Of a DNA stretch of 64,000 nucleotides, positions 46,692 to 55,821 are shown one piece after another. This stretch comes from Pirellulales bacterium (GTDB lineage Bacteria > Planctomycetota > Planctomycetia > Pirellulales > JAEUIK01), in contig JAIBBZ010000003.1 of NCBI GenBank assembly GCA_019694435.1, positions 124,001 through 188,000 of the forward strand, read 5' to 3'. The notes beneath the pieces were generated by a model. That model had not been told where the DNA came from and searched no databases. It saw only the letters and a list, made by a program, of their open reading frames with translations. The position numbers and the translations under genes are program-made. The number at the start of each line of letters is the position of its first letter. Position 1 is the first letter of the stretch.

Positions 46692-48272
46692 ATGCAACCC
46701 ACCGTATTGATCGGCCTCGACGGCGCCACCTACTCGATTCTCGACCCGCTGATGGCGGCCGGGCAGATGCCGCACCTGCAACAGTTCCTGGCCCGTGGCG
46801 TCCGCGCCGAGCTGCTGACGACGCCGCATCCGCTCACGCCCCCGGCCTGGACGACGCTGATGACCGGTCGCAGCCCGGGGCATCACGGAATCTTCGATTT
46901 CTTGCGTTCCGAGGTCCGCGCCGGCGGCGCGTTCTTCACGCTCAACAACTTTCGCGACATTCACTGCGAAACGATCTGGTCGATCGTCAGCCGCCAGGGC
47001 GGTAGCGTCACTTCGCTCAACTTTCCGCTGATGGCGCCGCCGCCCAAGGTTTCCGGCTCGATCGTGCCCGGCCTGCTGTCGTGGCGGCATCTGCGCCGCA
47101 ACATCCACCCGGTCGAGCTGTATGACGAGCTCAAGGGCCTGCCCGGCTTCAATCCCAACGAGATCTCGTGGGATTTCGAGCACGAGAAGAAGGCCATGCA
47201 GATCCTCGAAGACGAGGAGCTCGAACCGTGGACCCAGTTTCACATCGTGCGCGAACGGCACTGGTTCGAGATCACCAGGCACATCATGGAACAACACCCG
47301 GCCGACCTGACGGCCGTCATGTTCGACGGGGTCGACAAGCTCCAGCACGGCTGTTGGCGATTCCTCGATCCGCGCTACTTCAGCGCTCAGCCTAGCGCGT
47401 TCGAACGGCGGATGCGCGAGCTGTGCGTGCAATACTTCCACGAGCTCGACGGCTTCATCGGCCGCATCGTCGCGCTGGCCGGCCCGCAGGCGCGCGTCTT
47501 CATCGCTTCGGACCACGGCTTCGGGCCTACCGAGACGGTGTTCCGCATCAACAAATGGCTCGAAAGCCAGGGCTACCTCCAATGGGCCGATCGTACGGCC
47601 GAGAAGCCCGCCGCCGGCCATTTCGTGGCGCTCGATTGGGAGCGGACGATAGCCTATGCCCCCAGCGGCGCGACCAACGGCATTCACATCCGCGTGGCGC
47701 ACGGCCCTGGTGAAACGGGCGTGGCGGCAAACGAATATCACGCCTTCCGCGAGCAGCTTATCGCCAAGCTCAAGGAGCTGCGCCACCCGGAAACCGGCGT
47801 GCCGCTGGTACGTGACGTGTTGCTGCGCGAGCAGGCATTTCCTGGCGAGGCCGGCAAGTCGGGGCCCGACTTGACGCTCGTCCTGTTCGATCACGGTTTC
47901 TTCTCGGTGCTCGACGCCGAGCCGATCGTCTGGCAACGGCCGCTGGTCGCGGGAACGCACTGTCCCGAGGGGGTCTTCGCCGCGGCTGGCCCCGGCATTC
48001 CGCGCGGCATTGCCGTGTCGCAGCAGTCGATTCTCGACGTGGCGGCCACGCTGCTTTACAGCCTAGGCTTGCCGGTTCCCAGCGACTTCGAGGGGAAGGT
48101 GATGCAGGCGGCGTTCGAGCCGGCCCAGCTTCAGGCCCAGCCGATCGTCACCGGGCCGCCGACGACTTCGCCCTCGGGCACGGTCGAGCGCGTCGCGGTC
48201 GACGCGGACGCCGAAGCCGACTCGGACGAAAAGATCCTGCAGCGATTGCGAGCCCTGGGCTACGTCGAATAG
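46692..48272 (+). CDS. AlkP-superfamily phosphodiesterase/transferase, paralogue 2
   Basis: A 526-residue paralogue of the enzyme at 42078, matching it along its length. Asp10 in GLDGA, nucleophile Thr55 in WTTLMTG followed by RSPGHHGI, then FDGVDKLQH, SDHGFGPTE and GTHCPEGVFAAAGPGI provide the family's metal ligands. The C-terminus ends LRALGYVE. There is no signal peptide. It follows the ACP gene by 56 bases with an AAAGG ribosome site. Two intact copies in one cluster suggest different substrates or a heterodimer. A substrate cannot be read from sequence. Confidence 0.87.
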   Translation: MQPTVLIGLDGATYSILDPLMAAGQMPHLQQFLARGVRAELLTTPHPLTPPAWTTLMTGRSPGHHGIFDFLRSEVRAGGAFFTLNNFRDIHCETIWSIVSRQGGSVTSLNFPLMAPPPKVSGSIVPGLLSWRHLRRNIHPVELYDELKGLPGFNPNEISWDFEHEKKAMQILEDEELEPWTQFHIVRERHWFEITRHIMEQHPADLTAVMFDGVDKLQHGCWRFLDPRYFSAQPSAFERRMRELCVQYFHELDGFIGRIVALAGPQARVFIASDHGFGPTETVFRINKWLESQGYLQWADRTAEKPAAGHFVALDWERTIAYAPSGATNGIHIRVAHGPGETGVAANEYHAFREQLIAKLKELRHPETGVPLVRDVLLREQAFPGEAGKSGPDLTLVLFDHGFFSVLDAEPIVWQRPLVAGTHCPEGVFAAAGPGIPRGIAVSQQSILDVAATLLYSLGLPVPSDFEGKVMQAAFEPAQLQAQPIVTGPPTTSPSGTVERVAVDADAEADSDEKILQRLRALGYVE

Positions 48273-48306
48273 GCGGACGCCACGAACGGCACGCAACAGG
48301 ACGCCT

Positions 48307-49194
48307 ATGCCTTACCTCGTTCATGAAGGCGTCCGTTTGAACTATCGCGATGCCGGCCAGCGCGGGGCCGCGGGTGTCGTGTTGCTGCACGGCCTGGCGG
48401 CCAACCAGGCGTTCTGGAACCTGGAGCTGGTCGGCCAATTGGCGGCCGACTGGCGCGTCATCACCTACGATTTGCGCGGCCACGGATACAGCGACACTCC
48501 GGCCGACGGCTACGAGCCGGAGGCCCAGGCACGCGATCTCGTGGCGCTTTTGGACCACCTCGAGCTGCCCGCGGCGCATCTCGTGGGGCACAGCTTCGGT
48601 GGGCTGATCGCGCTGCAGGCCGCGATCGACTCTGCGCCGCGCGTACGTTCGCTCGTGCTGGCCGATTCGCGCCTGGCGGGCCTTGCTCCGGAGCAGATTC
48701 TGCCGCAGCAATTCGATTGGCGCGACTTGCAACGGCGCCTGCGGCGCAGCGGCGTGCGCCTCGCAGAACACGAAGCGGAAATCGGGCTGTGCCTGCTCGA
48801 AGCGATCGCTGGTCCGCGCTGGCTGGGCGTGCGTCAAAAGGCCCGCGGACAGGTCAAGTTTCTCCCCTTTGCCGCCTCAAAACGCTCGGGCGAACAATGG
48901 CTGAAGCTGCTGCAGGCGACGCAAGCAGATCGCGGCTTTCGCGACCGGGGCCAGGTCTTGCCCACGACGATCGCGGCGCTCGACATCCCCTTGTTGGCCG
49001 TCTACGGGGAACGGTCGCCGCATCGCGCCAGCATGCAGGCGCTGGCCCATTGGGGACGGCACGTGCGGTGCGAAACGGTCGCCGACGGCGGACACTTTCA
49101 CCCGGCTGCCGAACCGCTGCGATTCGCCGCCATCGTGCGCGCGTTTCTCGGCGAAGTCGCTACAATCTCCCCGGGGGCAGCGGAGCACGCCTGA
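48307..49194 (+). CDS. Alpha/beta hydrolase, candidate thioesterase/lipase of the cluster
   Basis: A 295-residue single-domain hydrolase. The oxyanion segment is LLHGLAANQAFW, the nucleophile Ser96 in GHSFGG, and the catalytic His is likely in DGGHFHP near the C-terminus. The acid is probably in PLLAVYGERS, where the usual Asp is replaced by Glu. There is no signal peptide, so it is cytoplasmic. The gene lies 34 bases after AlkP paralogue 2 with an AGGA ribosome site, so it fits the same operon. The synthases have no thioesterase domain, so this enzyme could release the chain. That is inferred from position. Confidence 0.8.
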   Translation: MPYLVHEGVRLNYRDAGQRGAAGVVLLHGLAANQAFWNLELVGQLAADWRVITYDLRGHGYSDTPADGYEPEAQARDLVALLDHLELPAAHLVGHSFGGLIALQAAIDSAPRVRSLVLADSRLAGLAPEQILPQQFDWRDLQRRLRRSGVRLAEHEAEIGLCLLEAIAGPRWLGVRQKARGQVKFLPFAASKRSGEQWLKLLQATQADRGFRDRGQVLPTTIAALDIPLLAVYGERSPHRASMQALAHWGRHVRCETVADGGHFHPAAEPLRFAAIVRAFLGEVATISPGAAEHA

Positions 49195-49212
49195 TACCCG
49201 GGAGGCGGTACG

Positions 49213-50235
49213 ATGGAGCGATCCCTGACACGATTTGGGATCCGGACGCGGCTAGGCCTTGTGGTCCTGGCGGCCGTGGGTGTTTGGCCGGCGTGTGCGC
49301 AAGCGCAGTTTCCCCGGCCGGACCAACCGCGTCTGCTCGCGCAGCGCGGCTTTGGCGGCAAAGAGGCAACGGGCGTGGAAATTTTCTACCTGAATCACAA
49401 CGGCCTGAAGCGCCGCTACCTGGTCCACTTGCCCCAGGGTCGCGAGACCCAGGCAAATCTGCCGCTGGTGCTGGCGTTTCATGGCGGCGCCGGCCGGGCC
49501 GACAGCCAGGTGCGCCAGAGCCTGATGAACGATACGTCGGATCAGCAAGGTTTTATCGTCGCCTATCCCGACGGCACGGGCCGAGCCGGGTTTCTCACCT
49601 GGAACGCCGGCACCTGCTGCGGCTATGCCATCGAGCACCAGATTGACGACGTCGGATTCACCGCCGCGCTGATCGATCAACTGCAACAGCAGTACAAGAT
49701 CGACCCCAAGGGGGTGTACGCGACGGGCATGAGCAACGGCGGCATGTTGTGCTATCGGCTCGCCTGCGAGTTGTCCGACCGCATCGCCGCGATCGCTCCC
49801 GTGGCCTGCGCGCTGCACGTCAACGGCCCGCAGCCCAAGCGGCCGGTGCCGATCTGCCATTTCCACGGCCTGAAGGACCCCAACGTCCTGTTCCAGGGCG
49901 GGTTGGGCCCCAACCAATTGCAGAAGACCCCGCACCGCTCGAACGCCGAGACCTTGGGCTTCTTCATCAAGGCCTACGGCCTGAGCCCTCAGCCGACCGA
50001 CGTGCACCGGGAACAGGACTATATCCTCGAGCGATATGAGCCCGCTCCCGGCCAGGGCGGCGCGCCAATCTGGCTCTACAAGCTGCCCGAGGGTGGTCAC
50101 ACCTGGCCCGGCGGCGTCGACATCACCGCCCGCTTCAATACCGGCAAGCTCATTGCAAGCGTTAAGGCCAACACCCTGATGTGGGAATTCTTCCAGCATT
50201 TCACCACCGACGGACCGGTGGGGGGCGGCCGATAA
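49213..50235 (+). CDS. Secreted PHB-depolymerase/feruloyl-esterase-like hydrolase
   Basis: A 340-residue protein with a signal peptide (LGLVVLAAVGVWPACAQA) and an alpha/beta-hydrolase fold: LVLAFHGGAGRADS is the oxyanion region, GMSNGGM gives nucleophile Ser174, and PEGGHTWPGG near the C-terminus supplies the His. The pattern matches the LpqC/polyhydroxybutyrate depolymerase group. It lies 18 bases after the cytoplasmic hydrolase with GGGAGG as ribosome site, so it may be the last gene of the cluster or an unrelated passenger. The substrate is unknown. Confidence 0.85.
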   Translation: MERSLTRFGIRTRLGLVVLAAVGVWPACAQAQFPRPDQPRLLAQRGFGGKEATGVEIFYLNHNGLKRRYLVHLPQGRETQANLPLVLAFHGGAGRADSQVRQSLMNDTSDQQGFIVAYPDGTGRAGFLTWNAGTCCGYAIEHQIDDVGFTAALIDQLQQQYKIDPKGVYATGMSNGGMLCYRLACELSDRIAAIAPVACALHVNGPQPKRPVPICHFHGLKDPNVLFQGGLGPNQLQKTPHRSNAETLGFFIKAYGLSPQPTDVHREQDYILERYEPAPGQGGAPIWLYKLPEGGHTWPGGVDITARFNTGKLIASVKANTLMWEFFQHFTTDGPVGGGR

Positions 50236-50313
50236 GACGCTCGTCCGCGGCCGGGCAACTATAATGAGCCAAGAACTGCCGTCCTTTTGGCTCTGGTTTT
50301 CCCCGTTGGTTCG

Positions 50314-51252
50314 ATGGCCGACCTGATTCCTCGACTCCGGCCGCTCGGCGGCGATTCGGCAGCACACCTGGCGCTTGCGCGGGGGCTGTTCCAATGCGGT
50401 CGCCACGGGCAGGCCCTGGCCGAGCTCGACAAGGTGCTGCGCGAGAATCCCGAGCTGGGGGCCGCCCACTATCTGCGCGGGCTCGTCCTGGCACGCCTGG
50501 CCGACTTCAGCGCCGCCACCACGGCCCTGGAAAACGCTGTCCGGCTCGACGAAGAGCTGGACGGGGCCTGGATGGCCCTGAGTTATGTGCGCACCGAGCT
50601 CGGCCTCAAAGAAGAGGCCCTCGAAGCCGCGCGGCGGGCCGTACAGATCGACGAAAAGAACGCTCAAGCCTATCTGATGCTCGGCAACGCGCTGGCTGCG
50701 CTCGACCGGGTCAAGCTGGCCATTGCCGCTTACCGCAGGGCTGTGCACTACAACCCGCAATTGCAGATGGCCCATTACCGCCTGGCGAGCCAATTGCAAA
50801 AGGCCGGGCGCGAACAAGAGGCCTTCGACCAGGTGCTCAAGTCGCAACGGCTCAACCCGATGGACGCCAACAGCCGCCTGACGCTGGGCGATATGCTGCT
50901 GTCGCGCGGCGATGTCGACGGAGCCTTGCGCGAATATAAGATCGCCTCGGAGCTTTCGCCGACGCAGGGCACGCCCACCTACAAGGTCGGGCTCGCGTTT
51001 CTGCAAGCCGAGATGCGCAAAGAGGCCATCGGCGCGTTCCGCAACGCCGTGCGCCGCGATCCCAAGCACATCGACAGCTTTCTAGCGCTGGCGAAGATCT
51101 ATCTCGAAGACGGCGAACCTGTCGAGGCCGAGGCCATGTGCAAGGCAGCCCTGGAAGTCGACAAGCGTTGTCCGGCGGCCAACGAGTTGATGCAGCAGGT
51201 GCAGGCGGCGCTCGGCAACCCGGCGCCGGCACCGCCTGATCCAAACGCGTAG
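50314..51252 (+). CDS. TPR-repeat protein
   Basis: The 312-residue protein consists almost wholly of about eight tetratricopeptide repeats (for example GAAHYLRGLVLARLADFSAA, AQAYLMLGNALAALDRVKLA). There is no signal peptide or membrane span. The ATG at 50314 (MADLIPRLRP) is preferred over an in-frame TTG at 50287. TPR proteins act as protein-interaction scaffolds, and the partner cannot be named. It lies 78 bases after the secreted esterase and is convergent with the CPBP gene. Confidence 0.82.
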   Translation: MADLIPRLRPLGGDSAAHLALARGLFQCGRHGQALAELDKVLRENPELGAAHYLRGLVLARLADFSAATTALENAVRLDEELDGAWMALSYVRTELGLKEEALEAARRAVQIDEKNAQAYLMLGNALAALDRVKLAIAAYRRAVHYNPQLQMAHYRLASQLQKAGREQEAFDQVLKSQRLNPMDANSRLTLGDMLLSRGDVDGALREYKIASELSPTQGTPTYKVGLAFLQAEMRKEAIGAFRNAVRRDPKHIDSFLALAKIYLEDGEPVEAEAMCKAALEVDKRCPAANELMQQVQAALGNPAPAPPDPNA

Positions 51253-51295
51253 GCAGCCGTTGCCCCCGCAGCGACGCGCACGGCCCCCCCTTGCG

Positions 51296-52762
51296 TCAGA
51301 TCAAGAGCAGCACCAGCGAGGTCGTCAGGCCGTTGGTAACAGCATGGGCCACCATGCAGGGAATCAGCGTTCCGCGCCACTGCCGAACCAACGAAAACCC
51401 GACGGCCAAGGTGCTCAGCAGCGGAATTCCCAGCAGGCCCTGGGGATGGACCGCGGCGAACATCACCGCATTGATCAACGTGGCCGCGACCACGCTCATC
51501 GTCACTTGCCAGCGCCCGGTCAACTCGCGCAGATGGCGAAACAACACGCCGCGATAGAACGTCTCCTCGACCAGCGGCGCCATGACACAGGCCAGAATCA
51601 TCAACTGGACCCGCGCGCCCCAGCCCGACTGCACGAGCCAGTCGACCACAGGGTGGCCGGGTACGTCCGACCCGTCGGGCCCCGCGGCGCCGGACAGCGC
51701 ACTCATCAAGGCGATGGTCACGAACATGGCCACCGCCAGCAGCGGCCAGACGGCGATATAGGTCACGAGTCCCAGGGGCGCCTCGACGAGCAATCCCGCG
51801 CCCCGGGTCCAGCCGATGTCTTCGCGCACCTGGCGCCACGGCACACCCCGACACACCGGCCAGGCGAGCGCTCCCAACGTCGCCGGAAAGAGCACCAGCA
51901 GCGCCGCGAACTGGTGTTCCTCGGCCACGAGCAAGTCCGCGGCGAGGCTGGCTAAAAGAAACGTCACGACCCACACGGCAAACGTTTCGGCATACACCCC
52001 GCCGTGGGGCAATCCGGTCACAACGCGCGATCGCAGCTTGCCGGCGAGCCACAAGACGGCCAGCAGAAACAGGGCTGCACAGCCGGCGATTAGTACGATG
52101 GTCACAAGGAAGAGCCCGCCGAAGACAACTCCGAGCATCCGCGCGGCCGAATGCAATAACCGCTGGCGCGCCGCCTGGTCGGGCCCTTTCTCTGGCGTGA
52201 CTGCAAGCTGACCGGACCAGCCGAGCACCTCGCACAAAACGGCCCGATCGGCGGCGGAAACGCTCGTAGCGGCCCAATCGTCCGCCAGGTAGGCGGCATA
52301 CAGGTCGGTAAGCACTCGATAGGCAGTGTGCAGCTCATCGGACGTCCGCCCATCGGGCAGTTTGACCTCGGCCAGTTCCTGGGCCGCGCGCTCTGGCCCC
52401 AGCAGTTCGCCGGCGAGAACCGCTCTGCGCAGAGCGCCCAGCGGTCCGGGGAGCTGGGCCGATTGAAGTTGGCGGTAAAAATCCTCGCGGTTCACGCCCG
52501 GCATCTGCGCCGCGGCGACCAGGTACTGGGCCAACACATCGCCGATGCGCGACTGCAAATGTTGCAGCCCGGCACGCACGACCGGCACCTCGGGTTCGTC
52601 GCGCGAGCGCTGGCTCCAACCGATTTCCAGCGCGGTCACGGCGGCAATCACCAGCCAGGCGAGCAGCGTCCAGCCGCGAGGGCCCGCCGGCATCACGTCG
52701 AGAGGCACTTCGGAACCGCCAGAGGGATCTGCCCCCGAGGCCATGCTGGCATCTTCGTCCAT
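51296..52762 (-). CDS. CPBP-family intramembrane glutamic endopeptidase
   Basis: A multi-span membrane protein with the C-terminal CPBP (Abi/Rce1-like) domain. The motifs EETFYRGVLF (EExxxR), FAAVHPQG (FxxxH) and HAVTNG (HxxxN) contain the catalytic residues. The N-terminal half has one span near residue 30 and a soluble region with a long helical stretch before the second set of spans. The start is ambiguous. ATG 52762 (MDEDASMASG) is chosen because the longer frame to 53029 is Arg-rich and overlaps the promoter region of the divergent VIT/VWA gene. Members cleave prenylated or bacteriocin-type substrates or confer immunity. The role here is unknown. Confidence 0.8.
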   Translation of the reverse strand: MDEDASMASGADPSGGSEVPLDVMPAGPRGWTLLAWLVIAAVTALEIGWSQRSRDEPEVPVVRAGLQHLQSRIGDVLAQYLVAAAQMPGVNREDFYRQLQSAQLPGPLGALRRAVLAGELLGPERAAQELAEVKLPDGRTSDELHTAYRVLTDLYAAYLADDWAATSVSAADRAVLCEVLGWSGQLAVTPEKGPDQAARQRLLHSAARMLGVVFGGLFLVTIVLIAGCAALFLLAVLWLAGKLRSRVVTGLPHGGVYAETFAVWVVTFLLASLAADLLVAEEHQFAALLVLFPATLGALAWPVCRGVPWRQVREDIGWTRGAGLLVEAPLGLVTYIAVWPLLAVAMFVTIALMSALSGAAGPDGSDVPGHPVVDWLVQSGWGARVQLMILACVMAPLVEETFYRGVLFRHLRELTGRWQVTMSVVAATLINAVMFAAVHPQGLLGIPLLSTLAVGFSLVRQWRGTLIPCMVAHAVTNGLTTSLVLLLI

Positions 52763-53029
52763 GTCGAGATGATCTCTTGCACTTCGAGTCACAGGGCCGC
52801 GGTGAGCGCGACCGCAGATCGCTTCAACAACCTTAACATAGCGTCTTTGGCCCGACGGTTGCCGTGGTAAGGAGGGCAATCTCGCGAACCGCGACGCGGC
52901 TGATTTCGTGCGTGGTCGAGGCCGCAAAAAATAATCTGCAATGCGGGGAACTAACGCCGGTCCCCGATCGTCTCTTACCTCGGGAAGTACTGCGGCCTCG
53001 TCTCCCCCCCTGTCTCCGAGGGATATCAC

Positions 53030-55282
53030 ATGCGACGCCTTTTGCGTTTGGCGCCGGCGAGTCTACGCCTGGCGGTGTTGCTCTGCTTGCCATTCATGCC
53101 CCACCTGGCCCGGGCCCAAGGATTGCTCGTCGTCATCGACCCGGCGCAGCATGTTCGCCTGCCGCGGCCCATCTTGCCCCCCCAGCCGTCGCCCCCGCCG
53201 GCGACCTATGCCATCAAGGAAATCGCCGCCCACGCCCGGTTGACGGATAACGTGGCCCAGGTCGAAGTCAGCCAGACGTTTGTCAATACGGGCAGCAGTC
53301 CGCTGGAAGTCGCCTTCGTCTTTCCGTTGCCCGCCGACGCGGCAGTCGACCGGCTGACGTTCCTGGTTGATGGACACGAGCTGGCCGGCAAATTGCTCTC
53401 CGCGACCGAGGCTCGCGCGGCCTACGAAGCCATCGTCCGCAAGAACCGTGACCCGGCCCTGCTCGAATGGCTCGGCACGGGCATGTTCCAGACGAGCGTG
53501 TTTCCGGTCCCGCCGGGGCAGTCGCGCGCCGTGTCGCTGCGCTACGCGCAGGTCTGCCGATCGGACCGCGGCCTGACCGATTTCCTGTTTCCACTCTCGA
53601 CGGCCAAGTACACCGCCGCACCCGTGTCGAAGGTACTGGTCGAGCTGGCCTTGGAAAGTTCGCAGCCGCTGAAGAACATCTACAGCCCTTCGCACACGGT
53701 CGAAATCAAGCGGAGTGACGAGCACCACGCCACGGTGCGCTGGTCGGCCGAAAACATCGTCCCGCAGAGCGATTTCCGCCTGATGTACGACCTGGGTTCG
53801 GGCGCGGTGGGGACGAGCGTTCTCAGCTACCGGCCCGACGCCAAGGACGACGGCTATCTGCTGTTGCTGGCGAGCCCGCAACTGCCGACCGCCGACGCGG
53901 CGCCGGCAGCCAAGACCGTGGTATTCGTCGTCGACCGCTCGGGGAGCATGAGCGGCGAAAAGATCGAGCAAGCCAAGTCGGCCTTGCGCTTCGTGCTGAA
54001 CAATCTGCGCGAGGGCGACCTGTTCAACGTCGTGGCCTACGACAGCGAAGTCGTGAGTTTTCGCCCCGAGCTGCAGCGGTTCGACGATGCGTCGCGCGCC
54101 GCGGCGCTGGGCTTCGTCGAAGGTCTCTACGCCGGCGGCAGCACGAATATCGACGGGGCGCTGCGCGCGGCGCTCGGCCAGCTCCAAGATTCGAGCCGTC
54201 CGAATTTCGTCATCTTCCTCACCGACGGCCTGCCCACGGCCGGTGAAACGGGTGAAGCACAGATCGTCGCCAATGCCAAATCGGCCAACCAGGTGCGGGC
54301 TCGCGTATTCAGCTTTGGCGTCGGCTACGACGTCAATAGCCGGCTGTTGGACAAGCTGGTCCGTGCGAATTTCGGCACCAGCGAATACGTCCGGCCGCAG
54401 GAGGATATCGAGACACACGTGGCGCGGCTGTACCAACGCATCGGCTCGCCCGTGCTGACCGACGTGCAGATCGCGTTCGAACACGATGGCCTCACGGCAG
54501 CCGAAGGGCAACCGGTCAATCGGGTCTACCCGAGCCAGGTGTTCGACCTGTTCGCTGGCGAGCAATTGGTAGTCGCCGGGCGGTATCGCAAGGCGGGTGC
54601 CGTCAAGGTCGTGCTGTCCGGCACCATCCACGGTGCGCAACAGCGGTTCGAGTTCCCCGCCACGCTGGTCGAACAGAGCGGCGACGAATCGCAAGCGTTT
54701 GTGGAGAAGATTTGGGCAGCACGGCGGATCGGCGAGATCATCGATCAGCTCGACTTGCAGGGCAAGAACGAAGAACTGATCAAGGAACTCGTGGAGCTGT
54801 CGACGCGCCACGGCATCCTCACGCCGTACACGTCCTTCCTGGCCGACGAAAGCACCGCGCTGGAGGACGTGTCGGCGAACGCGTCGACGGCGCGTTATCA
54901 CCTGCGGAGCCTAGAGGAAGCAGCTGGCGAAGGTGGTTTCTCGCAGCGCGCGGCGAAGCTTGGTCTGCAGAATGCAGCCGCGGCGCCCGCCAGCGGCGAG
55001 GCACGCTTTTTTGCCGCCGAGCGCGACGAGGCCGTCGCGGTCCAAGCGGTGCGCAATATCGGCGCCAAGTCCTTCTTCCAGCGCGGCGGCCGCTGGATCG
55101 ATTCGACGGCCAGCGAAACCCAACAACAGCAGGCGCAACGCGTCGTGCAATTCAGCGACGAGTATTTCGCACTCGCGGCCAGCCACGGCCGCACCCTGTC
55201 GCAATACCTGGTGTTCGACGAGCCGGTCGTGCTCAACCTGGCGGGGCAGGTCTACTTGATCGAACCGCCGACCGCGCCCTAG
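53030..55282 (+). CDS. Exported VIT and von Willebrand A domain protein
   Basis: A signal peptide (about residues 1-29, ending ARAQ) is followed by a VIT domain (about 60-190; VEVSQTFVNTGSSPLEVAF, ATEARAAYEAI, QTSVFPVPPGQ) and a VWA domain (about 295-480). The VWA MIDAS metal site begins at Asp302 (DRSGSMSG), with further ligands in AGGSTNIDGAL and FLTDGLPT. About 270 residues of C-terminal region follow. The layout matches bacterial inter-alpha-trypsin-inhibitor-heavy-chain-like proteins, thought to bind ligands at the cell surface. It is divergent from the CPBP gene and has its own terminator. Confidence 0.88.
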   Translation: MRRLLRLAPASLRLAVLLCLPFMPHLARAQGLLVVIDPAQHVRLPRPILPPQPSPPPATYAIKEIAAHARLTDNVAQVEVSQTFVNTGSSPLEVAFVFPLPADAAVDRLTFLVDGHELAGKLLSATEARAAYEAIVRKNRDPALLEWLGTGMFQTSVFPVPPGQSRAVSLRYAQVCRSDRGLTDFLFPLSTAKYTAAPVSKVLVELALESSQPLKNIYSPSHTVEIKRSDEHHATVRWSAENIVPQSDFRLMYDLGSGAVGTSVLSYRPDAKDDGYLLLLASPQLPTADAAPAAKTVVFVVDRSGSMSGEKIEQAKSALRFVLNNLREGDLFNVVAYDSEVVSFRPELQRFDDASRAAALGFVEGLYAGGSTNIDGALRAALGQLQDSSRPNFVIFLTDGLPTAGETGEAQIVANAKSANQVRARVFSFGVGYDVNSRLLDKLVRANFGTSEYVRPQEDIETHVARLYQRIGSPVLTDVQIAFEHDGLTAAEGQPVNRVYPSQVFDLFAGEQLVVAGRYRKAGAVKVVLSGTIHGAQQRFEFPATLVEQSGDESQAFVEKIWAARRIGEIIDQLDLQGKNEELIKELVELSTRHGILTPYTSFLADESTALEDVSANASTARYHLRSLEEAAGEGGFSQRAAKLGLQNAAAAPASGEARFFAAERDEAVAVQAVRNIGAKSFFQRGGRWIDSTASETQQQQAQRVVQFSDEYFALAASHGRTLSQYLVFDEPVVLNLAGQVYLIEPPTAP

Positions 55283-55323
55283 GCCAGGGCAAGCCGTGGT
55301 CGCGGCCGCACCGATCGAGCGGA

Positions 55324-55375
55324 GCAAGGCTCGTCGGGACCTCCTCAGGGTCCTGGCGAGCCTTGTGGCATTTTT
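55324..55375 (+). terminator. Intrinsic terminator after the VIT/VWA gene
   Basis: Outer stem CAAGGCTCG (55325-55333) with CGAGCCTTG (55357-55365), inner stem GGACC/GGTCC, then five T at 55371-55375. It lies 42 bases past the stop codon. Confidence 0.8.
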
Positions 55376-55427
55376 CGGGAAAGACACCCCCGGCCAAGCA
55401 CCGCCGCGGCAAAAACATAGCTATCTG

Positions 55428-55452
55428 CTGCAAATTATTGCCTGATTTGCAG
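55428..55452. promoter_or_regulatory. Perfect inverted repeat, possible operator
   Basis: CTGCAAAT and ATTTGCAG are separated by 9 bases. The site lies in an AT-rich patch between the VIT/VWA terminator and the PEP-CTERM gene. Its symmetry suits a dimeric regulator. No protein is assigned. Confidence 0.3.
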
Positions 55453-55821
55453 AATTTGATTGACTGCCGGGGTTTGTTGCGAGACGATCACGTGCCGTGG
55501 CGCAGGGCAGCCGCACGAGCGGGCCGGGATTGACGGTCGGCGCCACGGGTTCTTCTCTCAACCGTCGAGGTAAAGCTAGTGCTGATGGTGAGCTGACGGC
55601 TTGGTCCGTGCAGCGAATTTCGCGCTGGCTTGGTCACCTCTTCTGCTACCGGTGCGGCTCTTGGAGCCGCGTTCACCCCGGTTCCGCAGACCAGTCTCTG
55701 TGTCGCACTCCGTGGCGATGACTTGCGCGACAGCTGTGCGTTCTTCAGGCCTGTCGGCGGCTCGTGCTCAGGATGGGGCATGACAAAGTCACAGTCATTT
55801 TGTTCGCTAGGAGTCAACATC

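Larger units (their letters stand above)
55283..55821. other. Intergenic region before the PEP-CTERM gene
   Basis: 539 bases hold the terminator of the VIT/VWA gene (55324-55375), a perfect inverted repeat (55428-55452) and presumably the promoter of the PEP-CTERM gene. An open frame from 55630 joins the downstream gene but its upstream part has no recognised domain. Confidence 0.4.

Noticed and set aside
49213-50235. Firm assignment of the secreted esterase to the lipid cluster
   Set aside because: Only the 18-base gap supports it. Its exported nature differs from the cytoplasmic enzymes before it, so it is left as a possible passenger.
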